Positions 22,149 through 33,249 of a DNA stretch of 64,000 nt are shown here, piece by piece. The notes below the pieces were generated by a model. The model saw only the letters and a list, made by a program, of their open reading frames with translations. It was not told where the DNA came from and made no database searches. Made by a program: the position numbers and the translations under genes. Within the stretch, counting starts at the first letter, position 1. Each line of letters starts with the position of its first letter. The DNA is from Isoetes taiwanensis (Eukaryota > Streptophyta > Lycopodiopsida > Isoetales > Isoetaceae): contig JAJEKV010000031.1 of the NCBI GenBank assembly GCA_021234155.1, forward strand, positions 1,111,614 to 1,175,613, written 5' to 3'.

Positions 22149-22164
22149 CTGTTATATATAGTAG
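22149..22164 (-). promoter_or_regulatory. TATA-like box of the Cys-rich peptide gene
   Basis: 'ctatatataac' on the minus strand, about 40 bases before the peptide ATG, is a good TATA match at a sensible distance if the leader is short. No other element is called. Confidence 0.5.
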
Positions 22165-23469
22165 TGTAGGATAATATATTGGACCATTGGTTCGGCATGG
22201 CCCATAAATTAATGGCCACGCAGTTTGGCCACCCATTCTTCATGTTTAACCGCTATGTTCGCTTTTTGTGTGATGCATAAACAGTTTATTTGGTATATGT
22301 ACAATCTATCTTTTGTGTGTCTATGGCGGATAAATTACTCTCCATTCCGGAACTTCGGAAGCAGCTGCAGAAGGGTGGCGATTCATGCCATTCCTGAGCC
22401 ATTGGCTTCGCCATCTGTTCCAGGTAAGAGCTCTGCGCTGACTGAATGTTTTCCTTGTTTTCTGTGAATAGTTCCCCTCCTCTGTTTGCACACCACGGTT
22501 TTGTTTCAAGCAATGGGTTGTCTTTCCCAAATGCATGGCTCTCTGCTATAATCTCTCTGGATCAGCCAAGCCACGATACTGTGAGCGTGAACTGAAGATA
22601 TAATCCAGCATGAGAAGTATTGTCCCTCATTTTGACAATGAGCAATCGACTTTACTTCCTCATTGATTTGCAGACCTCATACTTCCCTAGATGCTTCTGC
22701 TCTGTTTTGTGGATAGATTCAAGAATCAATCTTTAAATTCTATGTAATGTCTGATGCATTGATTTGCGTTAATTCGTTTGGCTAGAGTAGAATTATAGAA
22801 CATATGACTAAGTTCAAATATTAGATGGGCATCAATTGAGCCCTTCTACTGATCCATCCAGACAATTTCAGCAGATATGGTGGATCATTGCCTTCTGAAG
22901 TTGGCATTCTTAAGGGTAACACTGGTGTTTCCTATTCCTACACCAGCACAGCAAGCAGGTTCTAGTGTTGGTTCATCCTCATCATTGTGTACATTGGATG
23001 CCCTCATTCTTGCCATGCTCATGCTGCCATTAGTAGTGGGAGGAGCTGATTGAGTCATAATTTCAGTCAATGTTACTGAAGATGAGATGCCAATACTCGA
23101 ACAGAATAGCAAGGAAAAGAAGGAATCAATCAGATCAGAAAACAATAGAAAACTATTGATTCAGAGCTGCTTTCACTAGCTTTCAGTGAACCTTTTATGC
23201 ATTTTCTAGAATCCATGAAATGATGATGTAATCTAGTGAACTAGTTAATCATGCATTGAGTCCCTTATTCATATGCATATGACTTATTATTCGAATTCAT
23301 GCCAAGAAATGATGATAGAAAAGCTAAATCTTCTAAGATCGGTTTGGGTAACAATCATGCTTCAGTAGGCTGCATTGTCAAGATTATTCATGCCTTTTGC
23401 ATATGACTTATTATTCATGGATTATTCATGCCTCTTGCATTTATATTTAAGCATCAAGAAAAGCCTTGC
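22165..23469. other. No gene recognised; possible first exon at about 22324
   Basis: An ATG near 22324 on the plus strand begins 'MADKLLSIPELRKQLQKGG', which reads like a real N-terminus, but the frame stops after 24 codons. A good donor ('ccaggtaaga') follows in another frame at about 22422. It could be an orphan first exon; the splice phase does not fit the CFAP119-like exons at 24.6 kb directly. The minus-strand frame 22885-23145 is unrecognised. Confidence 0.25.
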
Positions 23470-23990
23470 TTGGTGCCAAACCAAAATCTGGAATCTTGGA
23501 ATACTATGATAGCTGGATATATTTAAGAGGACAGGTACATATCTAGCTGTAAGCCACAAAGTACAGGCATACAACCAAACGTTGTCTCCTATAGATGCAA
23601 TGCTTTCAAGCTATTCACAACATGGGCCATTTGGCTGAAATGTCTTAGCAAAATGCAGGAAGAAGTGGTCCAAAATTTTGTTTCATATAATGCAATCCTT
23701 CCATAGCATTCAATATTTTGAATCTGAGATAAAGGTTTATTCATTGACTTAGTTGTGGGGATATCCATAGTTGATGTCTAGGCAAAATGAGGAAGATTGG
23801 CTGCAAGAATTATGGGATATGCTCAGCATAAGGATTTTGTCTGTTAAAATACTTTGAAATGAGCTTATATTTCTTAACATTCTCAAACTATGTGTTAGCA
23901 TGAGTACAGTGGAGCAGGCATGAACCACATCATGAAGCTGCCATTGTCTTGGGGAACTTGATTGCTGGAAGACAGTTCCTTAATGTATAA
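23470..23990 (+). pseudogene. Pentatricopeptide-repeat (PPR) protein relic
   Basis: Broken reading frames retain PPR hallmarks. 'SWNTMIAGY'-like sequence can be read around 23490-23520 ('ggaatactatgatagctgg'), followed by 'GIQPNVVSY' near 23570-23600 and another 'VSYNAIL' near 23680. Stops and shifts interrupt every repeat. PPR proteins bind organellar RNA; this copy cannot encode one. Confidence 0.5.
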
Positions 23991-24612
23991 CTCTCTATAC
24001 AAAGTAATCAATCTGCTTTTCCCTAGTTATTATGGTAGGAAATATATTTATTTGAAAATGGAACAATGACTTATCCCGCTATTTTTATTCCTCTGCTGTG
24101 TTTACGTCTGAAATAACTTTATGTGAATAATTTCAGGTACTCCTTTGTTCACCATATAATTCTGTGTTTATTTTCTGGTGCAAAATGTGCTCATTCTTGT
24201 CCATTAACCAGGTACACTGTTTTGATGGACGGATTTGATAGGAATTTTCAAGCCATATTAGTTAATTCATTGACAACACATGGAGTTCATTATTATGTAT
24301 AGACGAACCTGAAATTTGCTCCGTAGCAAGGGGTATGTATGGCATCAGTTAGGTCAGATTCTAAAGAAAATAACTAAACTGCATCTATTTAGTATTGCAA
24401 ACTCTTGCACTGGATATCTGTTGGTCAATGGATGTGTTACGTGGGACGTTGCTATTTGATTTTCTCTTTACACTTTTAAAGATGGGCTGAAGTGTTTGAT
24501 CACACTTGCAAAAAGTGAGAAATCCATTTATCTGGCTTTTGATTTGATCGTAAATGTGTACTGTCCTCCCTCAGATTACTTTTAGAGTTATTAAGAAAGC
24601 CTTATTACCCAG

Positions 24613-26189
24613 TTACTCGAGCGTTTTAAAGTTGAAAATTGTGAAGATCCTGACGAGTGGTTAAGGGATAAAGAAGTTTGCCATTAAAATTGTCCGAAAT
24701 ACTGATAGCAAAAACATGGTATGTTATGTGACCCTTTTCGAGTTTATGTAATATATTTTTGTCACGTGATTCAGTCCATCTCTCACTGCAGGCAAAAGCA
24801 TTGGCATGGACTGACCTGACTGAACAGGACTTAATGCACATTCTGAAAACTTCAAGCTCCCCTTCTGATACCCGTAGGTAACCATATATTTGCTTTTAAC
24901 ATTTTTAAAAAACCCCACCTGATAAATTTGTTTATCCTGTCATTTCAGAAACTTGGCTTGCGTTATGAAGCTTAATGATACTGATGACCCTTCTCGCATT
25001 ATTTTGGATCTGCATTATTCGTCTTTCTTGTATCCCATATCTTAATATCAAAATAATACCACATGTAATATCTGAATTGGATAAAGAGGCTTGAAAAAAT
25101 AAAAATGCACTTAACCACTTGCACTGTTAAGGTTCACCCAAGAGCAGGGGTTTTCTTTGGAGAAGACATCTACTTTCATCTCAATTATGAAGCTTGTGCA
25201 TGAACAAGCGATTGGTATATATCTGCCCTCCGTTATGGGAAGTTTATAACATGTCATTGGTCTATGACATAGTAGTCACTTATTTTTGGCATACTAGAAA
25301 ATCATTACACAGTGGAGAGAAGTTGGGAAAAAACTAAAGAACTTCTGATGCGTCATAGTGTTCAACGTCCACCATTTTCGATTTGCCTTTTCACGTTTGG
25401 TGACCTTCAAGAAATAATAAGATATATCCTAAACACATATAACCGTTTGTCTTATAAATATCTGTCAACCTTGTTATAGAAAATTTTATTGTATCCACCT
25501 GATTCAGGTATTATAGGCATTTCCAGCTATACCAATATGCTTTCAACCCAACTTTCTATCTTGACTTAGAAGCTGTTGATTATAATCTCATAGAGTTGGC
25601 ACCAAGTGTGCCATCATTATCTGATGCCATCATTCAAGCCGATTATGATACTGAGCAAGAGAAAATTCGAAAAACACTTGAGGTATGATCTAAATAGAAA
25701 GAACATAATTGGCCTTTGAATTACTACTTCTAGCCAAGGGAGTTTATTTTTGTTTATCTCAGCATCGTGCTAGTTAAGACCTCTTGAGTCTAGTTTGCAA
25801 CTCTAAACATGGTATTGCATGCCAGGAAGAAACAGCCAAAAGAGAGCAGGAGCGTTTGGTCCTTGAAGAAGCTGAACGCAAAGCCAAAATTGAAGAAGAA
25901 TATCGAGGTACTGACGTATGCTACCTTCGAGAACTTCCAATTATGTTGTGATGTTCCCTATTCTCTGGATACAGCGGCCATTCCAGATGAAGTTACTCAA
26001 AAAGTTACTGAAGCTGTGAATCCACACATGGAACAATTGCGGCTTGAGTTTGAGAGGAAAGTAAGGGAAGAAGAAGACAAGCTGTTAGAAAAACTATCAA
26101 ACCAAGTAAAACCAAAGAACTCTACATCGCGGGGGCGAGGGACACCGCGAACATTTCTTTTACCGACCTGCATGACACTTGAAGCTTGA
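24613..26189 (+). CDS. CFAP119/CCDC189-like flagellar central-apparatus protein (5' exon not found)
   Basis: Eight exons can be joined in one frame: 24613-24675, 24792-24877, 24949-25029, 25132-25214, 25298-25448, 25508-25682, 25826-25907, 25975-26189. They total 936 bases, or 311 residues plus stop. Recognisable family segments, in order, are 'ALAWTDLTEQDLMHIL', 'LDLHYSSFLF', 'FSLEKTSTFISIMKLVHEQA', 'RHSVQRPPFSICLF', 'RHFQLYQYAFNPTFYLDLE', then a Glu/Lys coiled coil ('QERLVLEEAERKAKIEEEYR'). CFAP119 belongs to the C1a projection of the motile-cilium central pair. In a land plant it implies flagellated sperm. The fifth exon's donor (GTCTT) is weak and adds about four residues at that junction relative to the animal protein. 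The last exon runs into a GC-rich repeat before its stop, so the native C-terminus may differ. No initiator Met was found upstream. The identity rests on recalled family sequence. Confidence 0.82.
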
Positions 26190-27326
26190 AGCAATGACAA
26201 TGGAATACCAATTGTCTGTCAAAGTTTAGGCATTGCCAAGAATCTAATATTAAAAAAAAAAAAATGATCACTATACTATCGACTATACTACAAGAAATTT
26301 ATTGCGGCGGCCTTGCCGCCGCGAACATTTCTCTTTGTCAACTCACTCTTGCAGGGTAGACTTATGTAAATTTGGAATTGATGAATTTGTAAGTGTGAGA
26401 CTTGAGATGTTTCGATAATATGAGAAGGTCATAATGATGTGTGCTTAAATCATGGCCATAATGAGTGCCTTTTCAGGATTCAAAAACGACATGGCGCTGA
26501 TACAAATGCTAACCTTTTGCTTAAATGGTCATGTAAATATGGCCTCTATAAAAATTTAAATGGCGAAATTGTAAGGCCCAAATCGTGTTATTATCTGTTG
26601 TCTTACACAGCTTCTAAATGACCCAGCAGCAACCATCTAGTAATACAGTGCTATTATACAAATGATCCATGTGTATAAGGACTGTTCAGGCACAATGACA
26701 TGGTCGTATAGTTCGGAACTAGGATTGAAGAGTGGATGCAAAAATATCTTTGAGAGGTGAGACCATCGATGCAGAGTGGCCAGCTTTTCTTATTTTTCTC
26801 AACCATTATAAGATCCTAGATGCCCAATAGCAAAGAAACACACCTGGCCACAACGTCGACATTCTAAAACTGCCTTCAAAGTGTCGATTTGTGCAAACGT
26901 AGGAAAAAAAGGAAAAAAAAAGGGCCCTCCTTGACCAAAATGATGCCGCACCAGACATTTGGGTTAGGGTTTCCGGGAAGGAGATCTATTTGAAGCTCCA
27001 TCGGTCTGAAGACCCGTTCAGTTTAGCTATGGCGGTCGAGGTGCCCAGGACCAGGAATACCATTAAACAGAAGAATCAAGGCTGATGCTGAAAAAAATGG
27101 ACCGAAAATGTGCCCAAGAATGATGCAGGACATGAAGGATAAAAGCTGCTCCAGTATCAGCGCTTTTTGACATGGGATGCTTCGAAGAAAAGTATTAACT
27201 GAATAAGGTGAATGCTTCTAACATAACATATTATCCCTGAATTGTTTGCGGATAATTTAATACGGGGCAGAGATTTATTTGCTAGATTCGCACAACAAAA
27301 AAAAGCAGAGGGCAGAGACAGAACAT
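26190..27326. other. No gene recognised; GC palindrome at 26304-26322
   Basis: 'actacaagaaatttatt' at 26286 followed by a GC-rich palindrome (GCGGCGGCCTTGCCGCCGC) recalls the ends of CACTA-type transposons, but no second terminus was identified. The remainder is AT-rich with scattered short frames. Confidence 0.4.
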
Positions 27327-27640
27327 GATCAAAAATAGTGGCTATGACAGAATCCTCAGTTCAAGAAGCGATGAGTAAACAGAGAAAACAGTACCTGTTT
27401 TTGCTTAAATTTGTTGATGTGGTAGCTCTCAGAACAATCTCTGATCTTAACATAGCAAATGTCCAGATAAACCCTGATTCAGAAGGGAAAAATGCCATGG
27501 CCAAAACGGAGCGGAGAGCTACTTAGTTTACATACACAGAGTAATGGCTATGGCAGAAACCTCAGTGCAAGAAGTGACAATTAAGAACAGAGAAAAGAGT
27601 ACCCATTTTTTCTTAAATTTGTTGATGTAGCTCTGGGAAG
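27327..27640. repeat. Direct repeat of about 95 bp, spacing 214
   Basis: 27327-27430 and 27541-27640 share 'gtggctatgacagaa..cctcagt..caagaag' through 'aaatttgttgatgt'. The downstream copy overlaps the 3' end of the minus-strand ORF at 27581-27904, so the duplication copied part of that exon and its flank. Confidence 0.8.
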
Positions 27641-27904
27641 GCTCCTGGTAAGGAACTTCAAACTCTTTTCAGGAACAGAATCTATGGAGTTGGAAGCTGC
27701 CTTGAGCTTTTTAAGCTTATCTGCAAGCCCTAATGTAAGCTTATGGCATCTTCTTTGGTACCGGAATCCGTTTATGCACCTTAAGGTCTGGGCCATGGAA
27801 ACATAGAAAATAATATGCCCTAAAATACACAGAGCTATGGGCGCCCAAGCATGCTTACACTGGAGCCTCGTGCTGTTTACCGTTCCGGCGAATACTATTG
27901 CCAA
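27581..27904 (-). CDS. Unknown small membrane protein or exon
   Basis: A 107-codon frame from an ATG with one clear hydrophobic helix at about residues 19-41 (contains 'AWAPIALCILGHIIFYVSMA'). A Cys/Arg-rich segment ('CINGFRYQRRCHKL') and a basic tail follow. The composition is much more protein-like than neighbouring frames, and the segment after the helix looks conserved in character. I do not recognise the family. The last 20 codons fall in a duplicated segment, so the true exon may end earlier at a splice site, with further exons lost or unseen. Confidence 0.4.
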   Translation of the reverse strand: MAIVFAGTVNSTRLQCKHAWAPIALCILGHIIFYVSMAQTLRCINGFRYQRRCHKLTLGLADKLKKLKAASNSIDSVPEKSLKFLTRSLPRATSTNLRKNGYSFLCS

Positions 27905-28432
27905 GAACAGATGAACAGCAAAAACTCGGCTGAAATCTTAGCCTAAAACTGAACCGAAATTTTGTACCCAGGAAAAAAAGAGCTACGTGTCATGAAATTA
28001 AGTTGGAATAAAAGAATCGAATCTTCGGAATGTAAATTATATATGTCTTGATATAGGGAATGTGGTTCTAAATATCATTAAGTCCAACCAATTGCACAAG
28101 TTCCTTATACTTTATGTTATACAATTTATACATGATTATTAACCTATCAAACGTCAATTAGAGCTATCAACTGCAAATTTAGCATCATTGAACAACTGAA
28201 ATGCTTCATCATCACTATAAATATAGATCTTTCTAACTTGTATGCTTAAAGGTACACACCAGGCAATTTCATTATGTTTCAGTCTGCCATTATAAATGAT
28301 AATGGCCTACTCTTTCCTTAAATTTCTAAACTTATTTTGATTAGGTTCACTAATAATACAACTTATATAACATTCAAAACTTTCCAAAAAAGGTATATTT
28401 CCATTGCAATCAAAAAGTTCCAGGTATAACAG
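27905..28432. other. No gene recognised
   Basis: AT-rich spacer without domain or repeat signals. Confidence 0.5.
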
Positions 28433-28985
28433 CTATGAGTCATAGATCTTCATATCATAGAAAATATCAAATAAAAAGGAGATTAGGTCTTTAACAGAGT
28501 TCATACCTTTCAGTTTAGGATAGTTGATGAAGAAGTTGTTGATAGTTCCACCAACAAATGACTGGCCACCAGAATAGTTTACAGAAATATCCCTGAGCTC
28601 AGTTGAAATGGCTTTCCTATCTTCTGGACAATATTTAAGAGCCTTGTCTAGCAACTCATTAGTAATATCATTGTCAACATCATAGTTCTCCTTCCCTACC
28701 ATCTGCAAATCCTACCTTGATTTCTTCACAGCAGTAATCTGATTACTATTTATTTCAGTCAACTACTAAAGTAGTATTATGAGAAGTAGGAATAGGGCTA
28801 TCAATAATAAGGTTATCAACATGAGAAAGAGGAGTATCAACAACAGAAGCAATAGGTATAACAACAGGATTATGAGATAAAGTAGCCCTCAAATTACTAA
28901 CAATGAGATTATCATTAGAAGAAATTAAAATAGACCCTGAAGAAGACGCACTATGCAGATCATCCATAACTCGTTTTTTCTGCAT
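28433..28985 (-). other. Minus-strand ORFs of unknown function
   Basis: Two frames, 28755-28985 (Ser/Val-rich) and 28433-28708 (contains 'LDKALKYCPEDRKAISTELR'), lie on the same strand with a CTGCA-type acceptor-like sequence between them. They may be exons of one minus-strand gene that also includes frames at 30982-31173, 31361-31612 and 32210-32485, now separated by a LINE relic and a MITE. The family is unrecognised. Confidence 0.25.
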
Positions 28986-29017
28986 CTCTTCCTCAATAAC
29001 ATGAGCAAAAAGTCTGC

Positions 29018-30640
29018 GACTGCCATCGTCATTGACCTAGGAAATTACAGAACTGTAATGGTCAGTGGCGGAATGGCAAAATGGTACAACAAGATGGTAG
29101 AAATAAGAACAACTGAGTGGGCAGAAAAGAATGAGAAGCAAGCGAGGGAACAAGCAGGATTTAGGCCAAATCATTCGACAACAGACCATTTGGTGACTCT
29201 GAGGGTAATAATAGAGAAAGCAAGATCACAAGGGAAGACAATATACTTCTATTTTGTGGACTTCAAAATGGTGTTTGACACAGTACCCAGGAAGCTATTA
29301 CAAAGATTAAAAGAGATAGATCTACTTCACAATCTGTTAGTGGCAATAGCAAGATTGTATGAGAAAGTAGAAGACTAAATCGGAGCGGGCCGAATGAGGT
29401 GAGGGGGTGGAACGTGATATAGGAGTGAAACAGGAATGCCCACTCTCACCGAAGATATTTTGACTATACATTGATGCATTAGGAAAATTCAGGAGACAGG
29501 AAAGCTCCCATGGTTGGAAATACCAAAGTACTAAGCATGCTATATATCGATGATCTGGTTCTATTAACATTAGAACAAAATGGGCTCGAGGACTTCATGA
29601 GGATACTGGAAGAATTTTGTCAGAAAACGAGGTTGGCAGTGAACATAGAAAAAACAAAGATCATCAGCTTTGGAGGGCCAAAAAGGAAGTTAAGCACATC
29701 GGTCAGACAATTGAAAGAACAGCAGAGAATAAGTACTTAGGATACAAAACAACAGTTAAATGGACATGGAAACAGGAATTGGAGGAGAGATAGCAAATGG
29801 CAATAAAAACTACTACGAGATGCAATCAATTTGCACGCAACAGAATATAACAGATTGGGGGGCGAAGAATCACGTGTTCAAAATGACAGTCACACCGGCT
29901 ACATTGTATGGAATCGGGGTATGGGCCAGTAGCACCTCTCAGGGGAAGTAGAATAATGGGGATGGTGTCTGATCAAACACTTTCAATGTAGGGAATTAGG
30001 GATAAAGAAGTCCACCCCAGCAACAATAATATTCTATGAGACATGGATAATATCACTTGAAATTATGGATTATAAAGGGTGATTGCATTTTTTAGCAGAA
30101 GTATGGTATACAGGTCGAGAAATAAACTGTAAGGCAAGCCATAGAGGCATCAATAGAGATGGCAAGGGAAGAGAAAGGAAGCTGGATAATGGAACTCCAA
30201 AGATGGGTGGCCAAGCTAGGTTGCGATCTCTAGAAGGAAGTGGAAAATAGAATACTAAATGGGGATAGGGAAGATTTACAGAAAAGGATACTTAAAGGCA
30301 TGGATACAAAGGCAACCAGGTATCAAATTGAGGATGTACCTAGAAACAATGAACCCGAAGGAGAGCATTGGACAAGAAATATATACAGACGATAATCACT
30401 CAAAGGCTACCAGGATTTTGTTGTGCAGATTTAGAACGGAATATCACAAATTGTAGATATAACAGGGCAGATGGCAACGGCCAGCACTAATGAGGGGAGA
30501 AAGATAATGTGCACTATGTGAGTTAATGGAGATCGAGGACGAAGAGCATGTATGGAACATGTGTTCGAAGAAATAAGAAGGAAATTGGGAAAGGTGAAAT
30601 GGGAAAGTTAGGTTGGGAGAGCAACAAGGGACACAGGCAT
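29018..30640 (+). mobile_element. Non-LTR retrotransposon (LINE) relic with reverse-transcriptase segments
   Basis: Pieces of a LINE ORF2 appear in order across several frames. 'AGFRPNHSTTDHLVTLR' and 'FVDFKMVFDTVPRKLLQRL' are RT palm segments (29150-29315). 'GVKQECPLSP' lies near 29425. The active-site box is 'MLYIDDLVLL' (29540-29570), in place of the usual F/YADD. 'TLYGIGVWA' lies near 29910. A terminal Cys-rich segment, 'CALCELMEIEDEEHVWNMC', lies near 30510-30570. Stops and frameshifts separate them, so the copy is dead. No endonuclease domain is visible upstream, consistent with 5' truncation. The 3' end is not sharply defined. Confidence 0.85.
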
Positions 30641-31642
30641 AATGGAACACACGGCTAAAGCCCTGAAACAGATACTTGAGGAACATGAGAGCAGATACAA
30701 ATTGCAACAAAGATTGCAAGATACAACAAATGGAGATGAATTGGCACCAGTTCCATGAGATCGCAATATGGTATATAGGGAATGGGGAAGTGTTTTTTTT
30801 CCAAGTTAAAAGTTTGGGTTTTTTCAGCACTTTCATCAGACTCTATAACTAAATTAGTCGCCTTGGCATATGTAAATTCATTAACGGGTGTCAGGAGCTG
30901 AGCTCACACATTGTACTCCAGTCATAGCATCAGGCCATTATTGACGTTAAAATTCAATCCATTATATTTGGTTTCTGAGCTCTAATAATTCTTGCTATCT
31001 CTTTCTTGATACAACAGATACTCACTATCTGAGTCACTATCCAAAGTAAAATCTGCATCGATCAAACCACGCATCTCTCTACCACCTCTAACCTCAAATC
31101 TTGTAGCAATATAGAAGCATAATCTTTTTTTAACCCCCCTAGAATGACTGATAGAATGCTCAAGATCCCTCAACAGGTCTTGCTCAACCTGAAAACTAAT
31201 CTCAGGTGCCTTCTCATGCTTGACCTACACCAAGCATCCTGGATCTCCTAGCAGCATCGACAAAAGCATAGGTTGCTTTTCTTATACAGATCACTATGTA
31301 AAATATTGGATGTCGACTCAGTTGTTCCAGTCTGACCAACTCTCTTTTCCTGCTTCTCCCTCAGACACACAAAAATAAGGCATTACAACCTATAGCATAC
31401 TGCAAAACAACAGGATAAAAGAGACTAAATCTTCCAGAAGGATAAAGCTTATTATCAACTTTCTTGGCCTGCCACATGAATCCAACGAGCATAAAATTTA
31501 GATCTTGAGGAGGGATATCTTCAAGAAGAACAGATCTATCCAAATACTTCAGATAACTCGTTGGAATGTCACCCGAATTTCCAAGATACTTTTCTTGCCA
31601 AACTCCCTCCAAGAATCAAACCTCTTTCTAGCCCATGCACTG
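30641..31642 (-). other. Minus-strand ORFs of unknown function between LINE and MITE
   Basis: Frames at 30982-31173 (contains 'DADFTLDSDSDSEYLLYQER') and 31361-31612 (contains 'PQDLNFMLVGFMWQAKKVDN') read like exons but have no recognised family. See the 28433-28985 entry for the possible common gene. Confidence 0.25.
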
Positions 31643-31650
31643 ACCTTTAA

Positions 31651-32115
31651 CCCGGGGGGTTCACCTAGATTATGGGCTATGAAACATGTGAGTGCACCAA
31701 ATGGGTTTTTTTATTGCCTGTATACGTAAAAAAAATATAAGGTTTTTATAGTTTGAATGTCGTACGGATACCCAAAGGGAGTGTGATGGCGCCAGTGTTC
31801 GATTCGTATTCATACTGTAAGGGTCCGCCATTTTTGGTGAGCTTCTACTGTTGGGGATTCTGTGATAATATGATATGACTATGACAATATATAGTATATA
31901 TAAAAAAAAATAGAGATATCGTATATGTATGAAAGGGGTTGTCAAGTAAAAGGGTTTTGGGCAAGTAATTATATGATATGGGCTGCATTCTTTTACAAAT
32001 AATGTAGTCGTATACAAAGGGTTTTTCATATGGAACTGTCGTATACAATGGGTTTTTTGGCAACCTAAGGAACGCACATGGCATATATACCTATAATAGA
32101 GGTGAATCCCCCGGG
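31651..32115. mobile_element. Non-autonomous relative (MITE) of element B
   Basis: The left end 'CCCGGGGGGTTCACCT' and right end 'GGTGAATCCCCCGGG' form terminal inverted repeats nearly matching those of element B. The flanks acctttaa (31643-31650) and acctttga (32116-32123) are an 8-base target duplication with one substitution. Inside the right end, 'aacgcacatggcatat' matches the equivalent part of element B, and 'gtcgtatac' words recur. It is 465 bp long with no coding capacity, so it must have been moved by a transposase from elsewhere, most simply that of element B. Confidence 0.9.
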
Positions 32116-32123
32116 ACCTTTGA

Positions 32124-33133
32124 AGATGCATCATGGCCACCATTTTCTGCCTCCCTTAACAAGTCAATCCTCTTTGTCATCTGCAACATTACTAATACTA
32201 TACCACTTCTCATATTGGACATATAGAAAGAAAGGCTTGTAATATAGAGTCATCCTCAGATTTGATAGTAGTAGATGGATTAAACGAGTTATCTTGTGCA
32301 TAAGTGTCCAACTCGTCTGAAGACATCTCTTGGGTAATATCAAGATCAAAGGTCGGGTCATTAGACTCAATATCCTCCGTAATACTACAAGAAAAACTTA
32401 AACAGACTTTAGAAGCCGACACCAAAACGAAAAGCATGATAAAAGCCATGATCAAGCACTCAATAAAACCTCTCCACAGAAACATGAGAGAAAAAAGAGA
32501 AAAACAAGAAAGATTTTAGAAATTTAACAAAATAATTGAATATTACCATCTAAATACTCACCATCTTCAACGTCGGCGCCTCAAAACAGTTCCTAACAAC
32601 TCTAAATACGCAAAACAAGTTAGAACTTGTATGCAAGAACTTTTATCACAAAAGCTCTCAAGAACATACCAAAAACCTCAGGTAGAGTCGTCAAACTCAT
32701 ACAACAGCAGGTTACAAGCTAGCACCAAAGGAAAACCCACTGAGCGCCATAGCCAGACACAAAAAACATTGAGTGCCATCATAAGAAGTTCGACGACAAT
32801 GTAAAAAAGAAGAAGATGATCTCGACAACAAACTTTTTATACTTCTGCCATATCAGTGCACATGTGCCATACGAAATTGCCTGGTGTGTACCTTTACCTC
32901 AGGTAATGGCCTCGATTAGGCCATCTCAGGTTATAATGGCCTCGCGATGGGCCTGGCCTGCTGTCAGTTATTACTCCCTCCCTAAACAAAGAATTTCAGA
33001 CAATTTGGATTTATCACTCACAAATACCCATGAATAAATTATATCATGCAAACGTAGCATGCCATTGATGATAGTACAAAAGTATATGAATCTTTAAATT
33101 CAATTCGTCCTTTCTAAAATATGGGAAAAACCC
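32124..33133. other. No firm gene; minus-strand ORF 32210-32485
   Basis: The minus-strand frame begins with a hydrophobic segment (contains 'LIMAFIMLFVLVSASKVCLS') resembling a signal peptide or anchor, then turns acidic. It could be the first exon of the interrupted minus-strand gene described at 28433. The rest is unremarkable. Confidence 0.3.
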
Positions 33134-33141
33134 TACAAAGG
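33134..33141. repeat. Element B target-site duplication, left
   Basis: TACAAAGG, identical to 40934-40941. A perfect 8-base duplication is typical of hAT- and P-type insertion and points to a relatively recent event. Confidence 0.93.
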
Positions 33142-33157
33142 CCCGGGGATTTCACCT
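33142..33157 (+). repeat. Element B left terminal inverted repeat
   Basis: CCCGGGGATTTCACCT, an exact inverted match to 40918-40933. Looser similarity continues inward to about 33240. Confidence 0.93.
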
Positions 33158-33249
33158 TTAACATTCCGTTCCGAACATGTGCGTGACTGGTTAGGGGTTT
33201 TTTTTGCCCCTCACACGTTCGTATACGGTCTGAAAAAAATACGGGTTCA

